64,000 nucleotides of DNA from assembly GCA_037349315.1 (NCBI GenBank), contig JBAIAC010000007.1:1798001-1862000 (forward strand), written 5' to 3'. Below, one piece after another: positions 33,402-44,583 of this stretch. How positions within the stretch are numbered: the first letter of the stretch is position 1; each line of letters begins with the position of its first letter. Origin of the DNA: Chelydra serpentina. Taxonomy: Eukaryota; Chordata; Testudines; Chelydridae. The translations under genes were made by a program, and so were the position numbers. The notes beneath the pieces were generated by a model, which was not told the origin of the DNA, did not search any database, and saw nothing but the letters and a program-made list of their open reading frames with translations.

Positions 33402-33688
33402 CATAGGCGCCGACTCCGTGGGTGCTCTGGGGCTGGAGCACCCATGGGGGAAAAAATAGCAGGCCTTGCTGATCAGCCGTGTGACAGCGGGCAAGAGGCG
33501 CTGGGGGGAGGGAGCAGAGCAGGGGCGGGAAGAGGCGGCGTGAGGGTGGGGCCTTGGGGGGGGAGGGGCGAAGCAGGAGCAGGGCACGCTTGGGGAAGGG
33601 GGCGGGAAGAGGCAGAGCGAGGGTGGGGCCTTAGGGGAAGGGACAGGGGTGGAGCACCCACCCAGAAAGAAGAAAGTTGGCACCTATG
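33402..33688 (+). mobile_element. CATAGGCGCC-type non-autonomous hAT (copy 3, complete)
   Basis: Terminal inverted repeats CATAGGCGCCGACTCC and (minus strand) CATAGGTGCCAACTTTC bound it. The 8-bp target duplication GTGCTGAC at 33394-33401 and 33689-33696 is perfect. Next to the ends are paired GTGGGTGCTC / GAGCACCCAC motifs; the interior is GGGGCGG-rich with no open frame of interest. This is the reference copy for the family in this window. Confidence 0.92.
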
Positions 33689-33696
33689 GTGCTGAC

Positions 33697-34729
33697 CCAT
33701 AGGGGCCACCAGAAAAACCTGTATGTGGGGTGGCCCTCCCATTCTCCAGGAGGGCTGCAGTGGGGGTTCCCAGTTATTCCCATTGTGGCCCCTAATGATC
33801 TTTCTCCGTGCAGGAACTAGGCGTCTGTGTGATGCTTAGGAGAGTTTGCAGATGGGAAGAGAGTTAAAATAGATGGGGAATTGCCCCTTCTGCCTTTGTG
33901 CAACCCTTTTCTTGCCTATTCTCATTCTTATTGCTCTGCCTTCTGTATCCAAGGCCAGCATGAGAAGTAGGGAAAAGCTGCTTTCCCTCAGCCCATATTC
34001 ATTCTTCACAGCAGTGCCGTCCTCCGAATTGGAGTTAGTGCATGCGTGCTGCTCCCGGGGCTTTGATTCTGAATGAGAGGGCTGGGGTCATGTTCAGTGT
34101 GGACCGAGATGGCTCAGTCTTGCAGATTGTAATAGCGACTAACTCATTTGAGGAAGGGCCTTCAGACACTGATCAGAAAATGGTTACCAGAATGTGCCAC
34201 TGTCTGTTTGTATTAACAGGGTTTTGGGGGCGAGAAGAAACCATGGCTTTGTTTTGTGCTCTCTGTTCTGCTTATTCTGCCTTTCCACCGACCAGAGACT
34301 TTATTATGCATGACAGTGCTGTGATAACTCACCCTCCTAACAGAGCCTGTCCTCCGATGAAAACATGGAACACAGTGTCTCGGTTAGTGCACCAAGCATT
34401 TTAACCTCGCGGCATTGATTCAACAACGTACTGATTAATTCCAGGAAGCATGTTCTTTTAACTAATGTGGCCAGAAGTCCCTGGGTTTCATAAACACAGT
34501 GATTTTTATGGCCAACTCCGGGACCATTATGATCATCAGATAATGGATGAGAACACGAACAAACCGCACAGGACAGATGTTAGTCACGTCGCTTAATGCG
34601 CGTCTGCAAGGGGCTTGGATACGCCCGTGATGAGGACTGAATAAGAACCTGTGTAGAATAAAATCAAATCGCATGACTGCCTATGCATAAGTCGCAGTCC
34701 CTCCTATATATCACAGGCTGTAACATTTC
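33697..34729. other. Unassigned sequence
   Basis: No gene or recognised repeat. The open frame at 34042-34404 lacks domain similarity. Confidence 0.5.
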
Positions 34730-35110
34730 ATCCGGTTACCCCTGGATTGAGCCCAGTGATCTGGGTTTAGCATCCAGAGGTGATGGAGAATCCACCATTT
34801 CCCTTGGGAGTTTGTTCCAGTGGTGAAGGTGATTAACCGTTAAATCTATGGGCCTTATTTCTGATTTGAATTTGGCTACAGCTTCCCGCCCATTGTTCGT
34901 TTTTCTGCCTTTCTCTACTAGATGAAAGAGCCTTTTAGTTACCGATATTTTTTCCCCATGAAGATGTGTGTGCGTTGGCATCAGGTTAGAGGGGATTTTC
35001 TCCAGCCCCTCACGTTGTTTTTCTGGCTCTTTCTGCCGCCTCTAATTTTTCAGCGTCCCTTTTTAAAATGTAGACCCCCCAGAACACTACAGCGCAGGGG
35101 TGGCCGAACG
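34730..35110 (-). mobile_element. Degenerate CR1-like LINE 3' fragment
   Basis: The minus strand contains an open stretch (34736-34981) with EKISVTKRLFHLVEKGRK and VNHLHHWNKLPREMVDSP, the extreme C-terminal pattern of CR1 ORF2 and adjoining 3' region. Nucleotide words TTTGTTCCAGTGGTGAAGGT and GATTAACCGTTAAA support this. Old and diverged. Confidence 0.65.
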
Positions 35111-36053
35111 GCAACGTGGATTTTTCACACCCCTGAGCGATGTAGTTAATTCGACTTAATTTTCTAGCCCTGAGAAACTGCAACTTTGTTCTGCTTTGAT
35201 GGGGTGTGACCTGTTTGGTGTATTTGAAGCTTAAAATAGATTCTTATGAGTAATGTGCTTCAGGTGCTTATCACTAATTAATTAATTCATTTGTATGATG
35301 GATACCTAATTAAAACAGTCTAAGAGAACTCCGCGGAGGCCTTAAACTAATGGGACTGCGGACAGGATTGTTTCTTTGCTGATGTAACTTGGATTGATTC
35401 CCACAGGCTGGGCCGGTTTATTAGGCTTTGTTTGAACGTTACTTAAAATGAGACACCCGTGAAGGTGTGAGTTGGATGGTATCGTTTAAGAGATGACAAA
35501 ACTCCATTAGGGAAAAAAGAAAGATCAGGCTGCAATTCTAAATGATATATGATGGGCAAGTGACTTGCTGCAAAAGGGAGATGCAAAAAGCCCCACCTAT
35601 GAGCAGAAAGGGAACGTTTTTGATTTTCATTGATCTGGAGCAAGAAAAGATGCTCGCAGAAGCAGAAGAAATGAGTCAAGCAGCGGGCGATTGTGGAGGC
35701 AAATGTTGACAGCCCTTTCAAAGAGCATGTGCTGTGGATCAACTTGTTGATAAACAGGGTTAATGATCAAGCGGCCGGTTCTCGGTTAGATATGGAAAAT
35801 AACCTTTGCTCACTCGGGAAAGGATCTGAGTGGCGTAAGAGTGTCTGCTTAACAGTCGTGCGTTTAGCGCAATTCATGATACTTGCACTCGGGGGTTCCA
35901 TTTTGCTTGAAGCATCACTTACCAGGGCAGATAATGGAAGAAAAAGAGAAATGAATTTGAAAGAGAACTTGACTGCAGGCACTTGTGATTCGTATCCTTG
36001 TGAGAGTGGAAACGCCGGCCCCCGTGCCCCAAGATGATACACAAGCCTTAGGC
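35111..36053. other. Unassigned sequence
   Basis: No gene. The open frame at 35693-36037 (114 codons) has no domain I recognise. 35200-35410 is AT-rich with TAATTA words and shows no repeat signature. Confidence 0.5.
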
Positions 36054-36056
36054 TTA

Positions 36057-36292
36057 GGGCTTGTCTACACTTACATTTTATAGCGCTCTAACTTGCTGGC
36101 TCAGGGATGTGAAAAATCACCCCCCTGAGCGCAGCAAGTCTGAGCGCTTTAAAGCACTAGTGTGGACAGGCTCCGGGCGCTGGGAGCCAATCCCCTCATA
36201 GAGGTGGATTACCAGGAGCTCTCGCCCTACAAAGCGCTGCCGCGGGAGCGTTCCCGCAGCAGCGCTTTGAAGTTTCCAGTGTAGCCATGCCC
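36057..36292. mobile_element. Harbinger-like MITE, GGGCTTGTCTACAC family
   Basis: The left end is GGGCTTGTCTACACTTACAT, the right end (minus strand) is GGGCATGGCTACACTGGAAA, and TTA/TTC flanks it (36054-36056, 36293-36295). Inner arms such as AGCGCTTTAAAGC and CAAAGCGCTGC pair. Confidence 0.75.
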
Positions 36293-36330
36293 TTCGTTCC
36301 CAGACAGAGTTGCACCATTTTAACTCAGGC

Positions 36331-36612
36331 CAGGTTTATGCTACAGACTTTTGCTGGCGTACTTTGTCGGTCAGGGGTGTGATGGGCTGCGGCAGCGAAA
36401 GCCCCTAGTGTAGACTTGGTTATACCGGCTGAACCGCATCTTTGCTGGAATCGCTGCTTTTGCTTCGGGTGTGGGGGTGGGTATGAATAAGCTAGACCGG
36501 CAAAAGCCCGGTGTTGTGCCAGTGCCGTTTTGCTGGCCTGAGCTGCGTCCGCACAAGGAGTGCAGTGCTGGTATAATGCTACCGGTAAAGCCTCGCACGT
36601 GTAGGCCTGGGC
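36331..36612. mobile_element. MITE with GGTTTATGCTACAG-type ends
   Basis: The left end CCAGGTTTATGCTACAG and the right CACGTGTAGGCCTGGGC pair loosely. Inner words CTTTTGCTGGCG, TTTGCTGG and CCGGCAAAAGC are in inverted arrangement. Part of the TCTACACT MITE group; the end points are approximate. Confidence 0.5.
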
Positions 36613-38428
36613 TCAAGGGGTGATGTCGCACCGATTTAGTTAAAACCAGTGCAACTTTGCGGGCAGACCTGCCTTGACCTAGTTGCATTGGGAAGCAGTG
36701 TCGCTGTCCCAGAACTATCCATGGGTCTTTACGTAATCAAGAACACCCGTTTCCTTTTGCCAGTTTCCACTCCTAACAAAATGGTTCTTTTCATAAAACA
36801 TATTCATTTTATTTTTTCTTAATGAACACCTTCCCCAAACGTCTATCCTTTGAGTTTAGCAAGTATTTAAGAGCAAGATGTTGTAAACAAAACCCAAGAA
36901 AGGATCCGCTAATTAGCATGAAATAAGCGCTCTTGGCTGCTCCCATTAATTAAGGGTCGGAGTACAAAGAGATGCTGTAATAATTTTGCTATTATAGGAA
37001 CTCGTTGCTTCCAATGTATCAAGCCAAGTCTTTTGTGTACACCCCATGGAACGCTGGGGGAGGGGAAGATGGGACTGCTGATCCAGCTGTGTACTTGTGA
37101 ATTTATTGTACAGTAAAACATATTTGTTCTTTCTATGAAGGCATCTAGATATTGGGTACATGATGAAAGCTGGAATTAAAATCTGATTTTTCAAGGGGTC
37201 TATTTGAGTGCTAGGTGTTTATCCACGAAAGTCAGCCTCCTGATAGCTACTGTCTACAGTCAGACACCTTTTGAAGCTGGGCACTTTCTCCAACGAGACC
37301 TAGGATTTTAATGCAGACAGGCGATCCTCACAACTGTCGTACGATCATTCCCAAAGCAAAGACTTCCATCTACTAAGCAGGCTAGCAGTTATGTCCGGTC
37401 CTAAGGAGCATTGACCATCTCAGGTCAGAGATATGCATCTCCTCGATCATGGTCATTGATAAGAAGCTCACCAAACTCTGCATATTGTTCATCCAATGTT
37501 TTATTTACCCAATGCTGTTTTTTTGGCAGAAGTCTTCTCCACACCTTGGTACCCAGGGGAAGATGAATGCTATATAATACACCTGGGTTTGGATGTACAT
37601 ATTTAAAGGATTGTGGTGCCCGGAGGCACACTGCTACACACATCCATTGTAATAGATCTGTGGCCTTAGGCGCAGTGAAGAATAGGAAAAATTACCTGGG
37701 CTCACCTGAAAATGTCCATTCTCTAAGTAATAAGATCCACCAATCCAGCCCATCCTGAAGACACATGCGTGATCCAGAATACAGATAAAAATGGATATCC
37801 CAGGATTTGGGTGTGTTTTCACTGGAGGGGAATTTCCCATGCTCTGCAGCAGGAGTAATTGTGCTTTGGAGTAACACAATCTGTAGTTTAGGAAAGCACA
37901 CTGGCCTGAATCTCACTTTAGAATGATCTCAGCTGGAGGGAATTTCAGGGGATCTGCCCATGACTGACAAGTCTGCTCCTACCCCCGCAAGCTGCAAGCC
38001 ACCTGATATTCCCATTGTAATGGATCTGTGGACATCCTTACTCAAAGGACATTTTCAGGTAAGCGCCGATACATTTTCCTGTTGTGCATGAAGTAGGAAC
38101 AGCTCCTGCAGTAGCTCTGAGGAAGCACAAGCTACAATGGCCCCAACCCATGGGTCAGCTGTGTTGGGTGGCGCCTTGACCTTATTTTTGTCCCTTTCCC
38201 TCCTGTGCGTACTAGCCTCCGGGACAGATTGTGTTGCCCTCTACCCGCTTGGAAGGGAAAGGACGGCTCCTTGCACCCTCTTTCTCGCCTCCCTGCAAAA
38301 GATGTAGCTCTTACAACCGGGCAGGCAGGAGACGCAATCCGGACCTTCATTTGCAACTGCCCCCCAGGTGAGGTAGATTGCAGGAAACACCACTTGCCTT
38401 TACTGTGATGCAGCAAAATGTGGCTATC
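36613..38428. other. Unassigned sequence
   Basis: 36613-36690 (CACCGATTTAGTTAAAACCA) resembles a fragment of the MITE family at 51525. Otherwise nothing recognised. Confidence 0.45.
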
Positions 38429-38551
38429 GGAGCAGGCTGGTCCAGTGGTTAGGGCACTCCTCTAGGACTTGGGAGAGCAAGGTTCAAGTCCTTACTCTCC
38501 CGTGTGACCTCGGGCAAGTCACTGAGCCTTTCTTGGCCTCAGAACTTCCCT
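38429..38551 (+). repeat. MIR-type SINE
   Basis: GGTCCAGTGGTTAGGGCACT, AGCAAGGTTCAAGTCCTTAC and GTGTGACCTCGGGCAAGTCA occur in MIR order (A box, B box, core). Confidence 0.82.
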
Positions 38552-40275
38552 ACTTTGCGGGGGGGTTGAGGCTAAATACATAAAGACTGCAAGTGGTGCT
38601 GGAGGCCGTATACGTAGCTAAGATAGATAGGCCAAGCCCTGGAGTTACTGGGCACAAACACTACCTGTCCCAGGGGAGGGAACTTACGTCCATCATTCAG
38701 ATACTCAGGACATGGAAGTCCAAGAATGCTGAACTTATATACTGAAAAATTCCATCTGCAGTGTGGTTTAATAATCCCCCAGTACTATTTAGAATAGATG
38801 CTGGGGAACATTCCATTTTGTGGTTTTTGCCTTTATTTCCCTTTAGTTGATCTCATGCACTGTGTCCTATGGAAATAGCTTTTGTCACGGGGAAATGGTG
38901 TGATTAGACATTTTAGCATCCGTGCTATTGCTCCTGTTACCAGGAACTGTTCACTTCTTTCTGAAAGGCTGTTGCACATTGACAGGGCACGAATGTGCCG
39001 TGCCTGCATTTATCGCCTTGCAGATCTGTGCGTTTACTAGTGAAAGAAAATTATAAACTAAAAAATAACCATTTATCCCCTAGATTTTGCCTGCTTCTTT
39101 TTACCTCCATTTTCTCAGCTGCTGTAAATATAACTTAACCGATCCCAGAGTGATGGGGCAAGAGTGAGGAGCATTGCAGTTTGCGTTTGATTTCCGTGTC
39201 CAAAACTGTCAGCCGTGCCGGGATCCAAGGTTCTCGTCAGCTCTAGGTTCCCAAGCTATTTTCCCTGTGCATTCCTGTTCTGTTACCATGCCAACAGTTA
39301 TTAATTCTGTTGAAAGATTCCAGTGTTTGACTTTCGTTGTGAGCTAATTGGCTTCCAAAGGTGGCCCAGATTCCCCACTCCTGTTCCAGAATTTCAGCCT
39401 CACCGGCCAGCTGAGAGGTCCCTTGGCCCAGGAGTTCCCATCTGGTATATAGTGGCATAGTTGGCTCCTATGTCAGTTGCCCCTCCTCCACCCTACCCCC
39501 TTCGCCGCACACACTCTGGTGTACCGGGTGGAAGATGCCTGCACTATGCCAATTCACAAATGGTGTGTGGTCACCAGTTGGCATAAGTTAGAGCAGCCCC
39601 TAAACTGCTCTAATTTACAGACATAGGGCCCCGGCAGGCACAAATGCACCATGCGAATCAGGGAGGTATAACTTGCCCCGACCCTTCCCCCACTCTCCTG
39701 CACTCAGCTGATCTTGAGTTTTAAGCACATGTTTTTACTATGTACTGAATTTTCCTTATTCTAGATGGCATTCACTGACTTCTCAAAAGCATCCCAGTGG
39801 ATGGAGAAGGCAGGCGGGATCAGGCTACATTTGAGCTGGAATGCAGAAGTGGATGTGTTCCCCCCCCCGGTCCGCCTTGCTGCCTGGCAGCCGTGAGAAA
39901 GGAGGCTGAGAGGCAGGAATAGCTTCGGGAACCCAGGTTCGGACACCCTCCCCTGGCAGTAACGCTCCTCTTTAAAAACGAGTCACTCCAATGTGTACAA
40001 GCCGCGTTTCCCAAACTCCTGACTGCTAAACCCTTTTCAGGAAAATGAAACCGATTGTGTCCGATTCTCCTCCCCTGCTCCCGCCCCCATGTCGACCTTG
40101 CTATGTGGTGCTCACGATGAACACATCTTCCACACGCTGCCCCCAAGCCCTCCATGTTTTCCCCAGGATCTGTGCTCTGGACTCTTTGACAAACATTGTC
40201 TTAAATGTTAATGGTTTAATGCTGACCATTTTCCAGTGTAATCTTACACCTAACTTTTTCCAAATTGGTTTCTTA
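38552..40275. other. Unassigned sequence
   Basis: No gene or recognised repeat. Confidence 0.5.
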
Positions 40276-40576
40276 AGCCTGGGCTACACTGGGGGGCGGG
40301 GGAGGGGGTTGATCTAAGTTACGCAACTTCAGCTACGTGAATAACATAGTTGAAGTCGACGTACGTAGACCTACTCACCGCGGTGTCTTCACTGCGGTGA
40401 GTCGACTGCTGCCGCTCCCCCGTTGACTCCGCCTGCGCCTCTCGCGGCGGTGGAGTACAGGAGTCGACGGGAGAGCGCTGAGGGGTCGATGTATTGCATC
40501 TAGACTAGACGCGATAAATGGACCCCCGCTGAATTGATTGCTGCCTGCCGATCCGGCGGGTACTGTAGACATACCC
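40276..40576 (-). mobile_element. Harbinger-like MITE with GTCGAC-rich interior
   Basis: Minus-strand GGGTATGTCTACAGTACCCG at the right end; left end GCCTGGGCTACACTGGGGG. TTA (40273-40275) and TTC (40577-40579) flank it. GTCGAC sites and CGATAAAT / TCTAGACTAGACGCG recur as in the plus-strand relative at 52142-52401. Confidence 0.78.
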
Positions 40577-41358
40577 TTCGACACTGCTTCTCATGTCGCG
40601 TGTATTTTTTCACCGTTCATTTCTCAGAATCACGAGATGTTCCAGGCGGTGTGTTTTGGTCTGATGATCGTGCTGCCTTTGGTCTTGTGTCTAACCACCA
40701 CAAAGCCCAAACGTCATTGGAACATGAAACACCCGGTCATCTCTTAATAAAGCCACTGTTGCAAAAGGAGAAATTGAAACCTTGAAAGGCTGTGGTGGGA
40801 AACCCCGTGACAACGCAGCGGCTTGTGCTTCTAGCTTAATTGGGTAGTATCCAGACCAAGTGGAGGAGGCAGCGTCCATGGTCTTTACCACTCCTACCAG
40901 CAGATTCAAGGGGCAGATTTTTAAATAGTACATGCCAAGATCGTGCGCACAGACCAGGCCTACAGACCCTTGCATTTGCATATAGCTCATGCAGAGTCAG
41001 TTTTGCATGGGGTCTTTCAGGCACTGCTTTTCGAGAGGATTAGAGCTGCCTCCAGTTCAATACCATGTTGTTGGCGTGACAGGCTCTGTTAGTGTTGCCT
41101 GAGAATAAGAGAGAGACAGACCCTGCAAGTATGTGTTATAAGTAAGGACCACACAGTGTTGGGGGTGTCAACCTCTGTGTGCGTTTGTCAGCAGTGTCCA
41201 CTCCTGAGCCAGTGCAAGGTTTGCAGCGTAGCATGGTGGCATCTCTCACCTTTCTCCTAAGGTCAGACACGGTTTTCCCTGATTGCTTTTTGATGCCAAG
41301 TCTTTTATGATTCCCAATAGTGAGAGGGAATTTCTCTCTCTGCCCTGTATTTGGCACA
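40577..41358. other. Unassigned sequence
   Basis: No gene or recognised repeat. Confidence 0.5.
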
Positions 41359-41466
41359 TTGGAGTAATAACAGCAGCAATTTCTCCTATAGCGCTTTTCA
41401 TTAAAGCATTTACAAAGGCGGTCAGTATCATTATCCCCATTTTACAGATGGGGAAACCTGAGGCAT
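41359..41466 (-). repeat. MIR-type SINE fragment
   Basis: TATAGCGCTTTTCATTAAAG, GTCAGTATCATTATCCCCAT and TTTTACAGATGGGGAAACC read as reverse MIR core. It abuts a CR1 at 41467. Confidence 0.8.
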
Positions 41467-42090
41467 ATGAGTGGCCACACTGGGTCAGACCACTGGTCCA
41501 TCTCGCCCAGTATCTTATCTTCGACAGTGGCAAGTGCCAGGTGCCCCAGAGGGAATGAACAGAGCAGGGCAATTATTGAGTGATCCATCCCCTGTTGTCC
41601 AGTCCCAGCTTCTGGCACTCAGAGGCTTAGACAGCACGGGATTGCATCCCTGATCATTCCTAATAACCATTGATGGACTGATCCTCCCGTTATAATTTTG
41701 GCCTTTACAACGTTCCTTGGGAACAAGTTCCACAAGTTGACTGTGCGTTGTGTGAAAAAGTACTTCCTTTTGTTGGTTTTAAACCTGCTGCCTTTTAATT
41801 TCATTGGTTCTTGTGTTATGTGAAGGGGTTAGATAACTTTTTCTTAATCACCTACTCCACACCATTCATGATTTTATAAACGTCTATCCTATCACTCCTT
41901 AGTCGTCTCTTTTCTAAGATGAACAGTCCTGTCTTTTTAATCTCTCCTCATATGGAAGCTGTTCCATACCCCTGATCAGTCTTGCCTGTACGTTCTCCAA
42001 TTCTAATATATCATTTTTGAGATGGGGTGACCAGAACTGCATGCCATATGCAAAGTGTGGGCATACCATGGATTTATATACAGTAGAACC
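41467..42090 (-). mobile_element. CR1 LINE 3' part
   Basis: Same CR1 group as 8968-9845: left 3' terminus GGCCACACTGGGTCAGACCA, then AAGTGCCAGGTGCCCCAGAG, and the reverse of the ORF2 end up to CATACCATGGATTTATAT. 5'-truncated and abutting a Tigger-like element. Confidence 0.9.
41619..41804 (-). pseudogene. CR1 ORF2 extreme C-terminus
   Basis: The open segment contains MKLKGSRFKTNKRKYFFTQR followed by VNLWNLFPRNVVKA, the last conserved block of CR1 ORF2 (compare the copy at 9204-9440). Frames break upstream; no catalytic part is present. Confidence 0.85.
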
Positions 42091-42970
42091 TGAGAGTTAT
42101 GAACACGTCGGGAATGGAGTTGTTGATAACTCGGAAATGTTCGCAGGGGTGGAAGTAAGTATAGGGACTTACCGGTACAGGGCTGGGCTGGGGCCGGCTC
42201 TGACCCCGGGAAGGGGCGGGGCCTCGAGCGGAAGGGGCGGGGCTGGGGTTCAGAGCCAGCCCCTGCCCGCCCTGTACCGGTAAGTGCCACCGGTAGCAGC
42301 GGCCGAGCTCTGGGCCCTTTGAATAGCTGCTGGAGCCCCACAGCCGCTTCCCCGGGGCACCAGCAGCAGGGCTCTGGGGATGGGGCTCTGGCCGCCGCTA
42401 CCACCCTGGGCCCTTTAAATCGTCCCCGGAGCCCTGGGGAGGGGTCAGTGGGGCTCCAGCAGCTATTTAAAGGGCCCAGAGCTCAGCCGCCGCTACCGCC
42501 CCGGGCCCTTTAAATCGTCCCCGGAGCCCCGCTGCGCCTCCCCAGGGCTCCGGCAGGCTCCGGGGATGATTTAAAGGGCCCGAGGCAGTAACGGCAGCCC
42601 TGGGGAAGTGGCGGAGGGGCTCCGGGGCCGATTTAAAGGGCCCAGGGCTCGGCCGCCACTACTGCCCCGGGCCCTTTAAATCCCCGCTGCCACTACCCCA
42701 CAGCTCCAGCAATAATTTAAAGGGCCGGGTTTGTCACTCTGAACAAAACGTCTGGTTGTTGTTTCAAAAGTTTACAGCTGAACATTGACTTTATACAGCT
42801 TTGAAACTTTACTATGCAGAAATGAAATGCTGCTTTTAACCATCTTAATATAAATGAAGCAAGCACAGAAACAGTTTCTTTACCTTGTCAAAGCTTTTTT
42901 CTAAACTTTCCCTTTATTATTTTAGTAGTTTTCGTTTAACTGTACAGTCCTGTGCTGTATTGCTTTTTTT
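42091..42970 (+). mobile_element. Tigger/pogo-like DNA transposon remnant, interrupted
   Basis: It begins CAGTAGAACCTGAGAGTTAT, GAACACGTCGGGAATGGAG and GATAACTCGGAAATGTTCG. After a GC-rich insert (42144-42735) it resumes TCACTCTGAACAAAACGTCT, TTCAAAAGTTTACAGCTGAA and CATTGACTTTATACAGC. The start is typical of Tc/mariner-type pogo/Tigger relatives in reptiles, but no transposase is visible, so the superfamily is inference. Confidence 0.5.
42144..42735. mobile_element. GC-rich element with alternating GGGCCCTTTAAAT modules
   Basis: Inserted into the Tigger-like element. GGGCCCTTTAAAT occurs forward at 42408, 42503 and 42669 and reversed at 42465, 42569, 42631 and 42714. Adjoining GGCTCCGGGG/CCCCGGAGCC words extend the pairing, giving several potential hairpins. 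Left part: ACCGGTACAGGGC (42170) pairs with GCCCTGTACCGGT (42269). GTTCG / GTTTG at the edges may be a decayed target duplication. No coding. Confidence 0.65.
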
Positions 42971-43389
42971 TAGGGTTGTTGATTAGTCTCAGTTAACTCA
43001 AATTAATCTCAATTAAAAAATGAATCGCACTGTTAAACAATAGAATACCAATTGAATACTTATTCAATATTTGGGTGTTTTTCTACATTTTCAAATCTAT
43101 TGATTTCTATTACAACACAGAATAAAGAGTGTACAGTGCTCTCTTTATATTATTTTTATTACAAATATTTGCACTGTAAAAACGATAAAAGAAATAGTAT
43201 TTTTCAATTCACCTCATACAAGTAGTGCAATCTCTTTATTGTGAAAGTGTACCTTACAAATGTAGATTGTTTTGTTTTTGAGTGCAGTTATGTAACTCCC
43301 CCCCCCCCCCCAATGTAAAACTTCAGAGCCTGCAAGTCCACTCAGTCCTACTTCTTGTTCAGCCAGTCGCTCAGCCAAACAAGTTTGGT

Positions 43390-43567
43390 TACAATTTGCA
43401 GGAGATAATGCTGCCCGCCTCTTGTTTACAATGTCACCTGAAAGTGAGAACAGGCATTCGCATGGCACTTTTGTAGCCGGCGTTGCAAGGTATTTACGTG
43501 TCAGATATGCTAAAGATTCATGTGCTCCTTCATACTTCAGCCACCATTCCAGAGGACATGCTTCCAT
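43390..43567 (-). pseudogene. hAT transposase dimerisation domain, left inverted arm
   Basis: hAT transposases cut and paste their element as oligomers; the C-terminal hATC block mediates dimer formation. Here residues PLEWWLKYEG, YLATPATKVPCECLFS, LSGDIVNKRRAALSP are intact over about 58 codons. After that the frame is lost (ANCNQTC in place of the usual continuation) and a poly-C run at 43299-43312 follows. The catalytic core and zinc-finger (BED) region are not on this arm. It is dead. Confidence 0.88.
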
Positions 43568-43689
43568 GCTGATGATGCTAGTTAAAAAAATAGTGCGTTA
43601 ATTAAATTTGTGACTGAACTCCTTGTGGGAAGAATTGTATGTCTCCTGTTCTGTTTTACCCTCATTCTGCTATATATTTCATGTTATAG

Positions 43690-43825
43690 CAGTCTCGGCT
43701 GATGACTCAGCACATGTTTATTTTAAGAACACTTTCACAGCAGATTTGACAAAATGCAAAAAAGGTACCAATGTGCGATTTCTAAAAATAGCTACAGCAC
43801 TCAACCACGGTTTAAGAATCTGAAG
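43690..43825 (+). pseudogene. hAT transposase internal coding remnant
   Basis: Residues DDSAHVYFKNTFTADLTKCK, GTNVRFLKIATALNHGLRI form an open stretch expected shortly upstream of the hATC domain in this family. It lies in the same orientation as the right arm, about 200 bp upstream of it, and ends in a stop. Confidence 0.65.
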
Positions 43826-44019
43826 TGCCTTCCAAAATCTGAGAGGAAGGGGTCTGGAGCATGCTTTCAGAAGTCTTAAAAGAGCGACACTTAGATGCAG
43901 AAACTACAGAACCCAAACCACCAAAAAAAAGAAAATCAACCTTCTGCTGGTGGCATCTGACTCAGATGATGAAAATGAACACGTGCCGGTCCACACGGCT
44001 TTGAATCGTCATCAGCATT

Positions 44020-44205
44020 GATGCATGTCCTCTGGAATGGTGGTTGAAGCGTGAAGGAACATGTGAATCTTTAGTGCATCTGGCATGTAAATATCTTGCG
44101 ACACCAGCTACAACAGTGCCATGCGAACGCCTGTTCTCACTTTCAGGTGACATTGTAAACAAGGGGCGGGCAGCGTTATCTCCTGAAAATTGTAACCAAA
44201 CTTGT
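44020..44205 (+). pseudogene. hAT transposase dimerisation domain, right arm
   Basis: It shows DACPLEWWLKREGT, YLATPATTVPCERLFSLSGD and IVNKGRAALSPENCN, the same hATC block as the left arm (43390-43567) but plus strand. The classic CERLFS (left arm CECLFS) and the KGRAALSP variant show independent decay. An upstream frame stop near 44017 separates it from 43690-43825. Non-functional. Confidence 0.88.
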
Positions 44206-44583
44206 TTGTCTGAGCGATTGGCTGAACAAGAAGTAGGACTGAGTGGACTTGCAGGCTCTAAAGTTTTACTTTTTTATTTTTGAATGCAGTTATTTTTTGT
44301 ATATAATTCTACATTTGTAAGTTCAGCTTTCATGATAAAAAGATTGCAATACTGTACTTGTATTGGGTGAATTAAAAATACTTTTGTTTTTTACAGTGAA
44401 AATACTTGTAATAAAAAATAAATATAAAGTGAGCACTGTGCACTTTGTATTCTGTGTTGTAATTGAAATCAATGTATTTGAAAATGTAGAAAACATCCAC
44501 AAATATTTAAATAAATGGTATTCTGTTACTATTTAACAGCGCGATTAATCACGATTAATTTTTTTAATCGCTAGACAGCCCTA

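Larger units (their letters stand above)
42971..44583. mobile_element. hAT transposon with inverted duplicated 3' arm
   Basis: Both ends are copies of the same 3' terminus. The left is TAGGGTTGTTGATTAGTCTC ... AATCGCACTGTTAAACAATA, and the right (minus strand) is TAGGGCTGTCTAGCGATTAA ... AATCGCGCTGTTAAATAGTA. Moving inward, each arm carries the same 3' flank and then the C-terminal transposase coding, minus on the left (to about 43577) and plus on the right (from about 43985). Between them lies further plus-strand coding of the same element. No 8-bp target duplication is evident. The arms are diverged but clearly homologous throughout. Confidence 0.85.

Noticed and set aside
35693..36037. 114-codon frame of ordinary composition
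   Set aside because: No motif or family recognised; a frame of this length is expected by chance in 64 kb.
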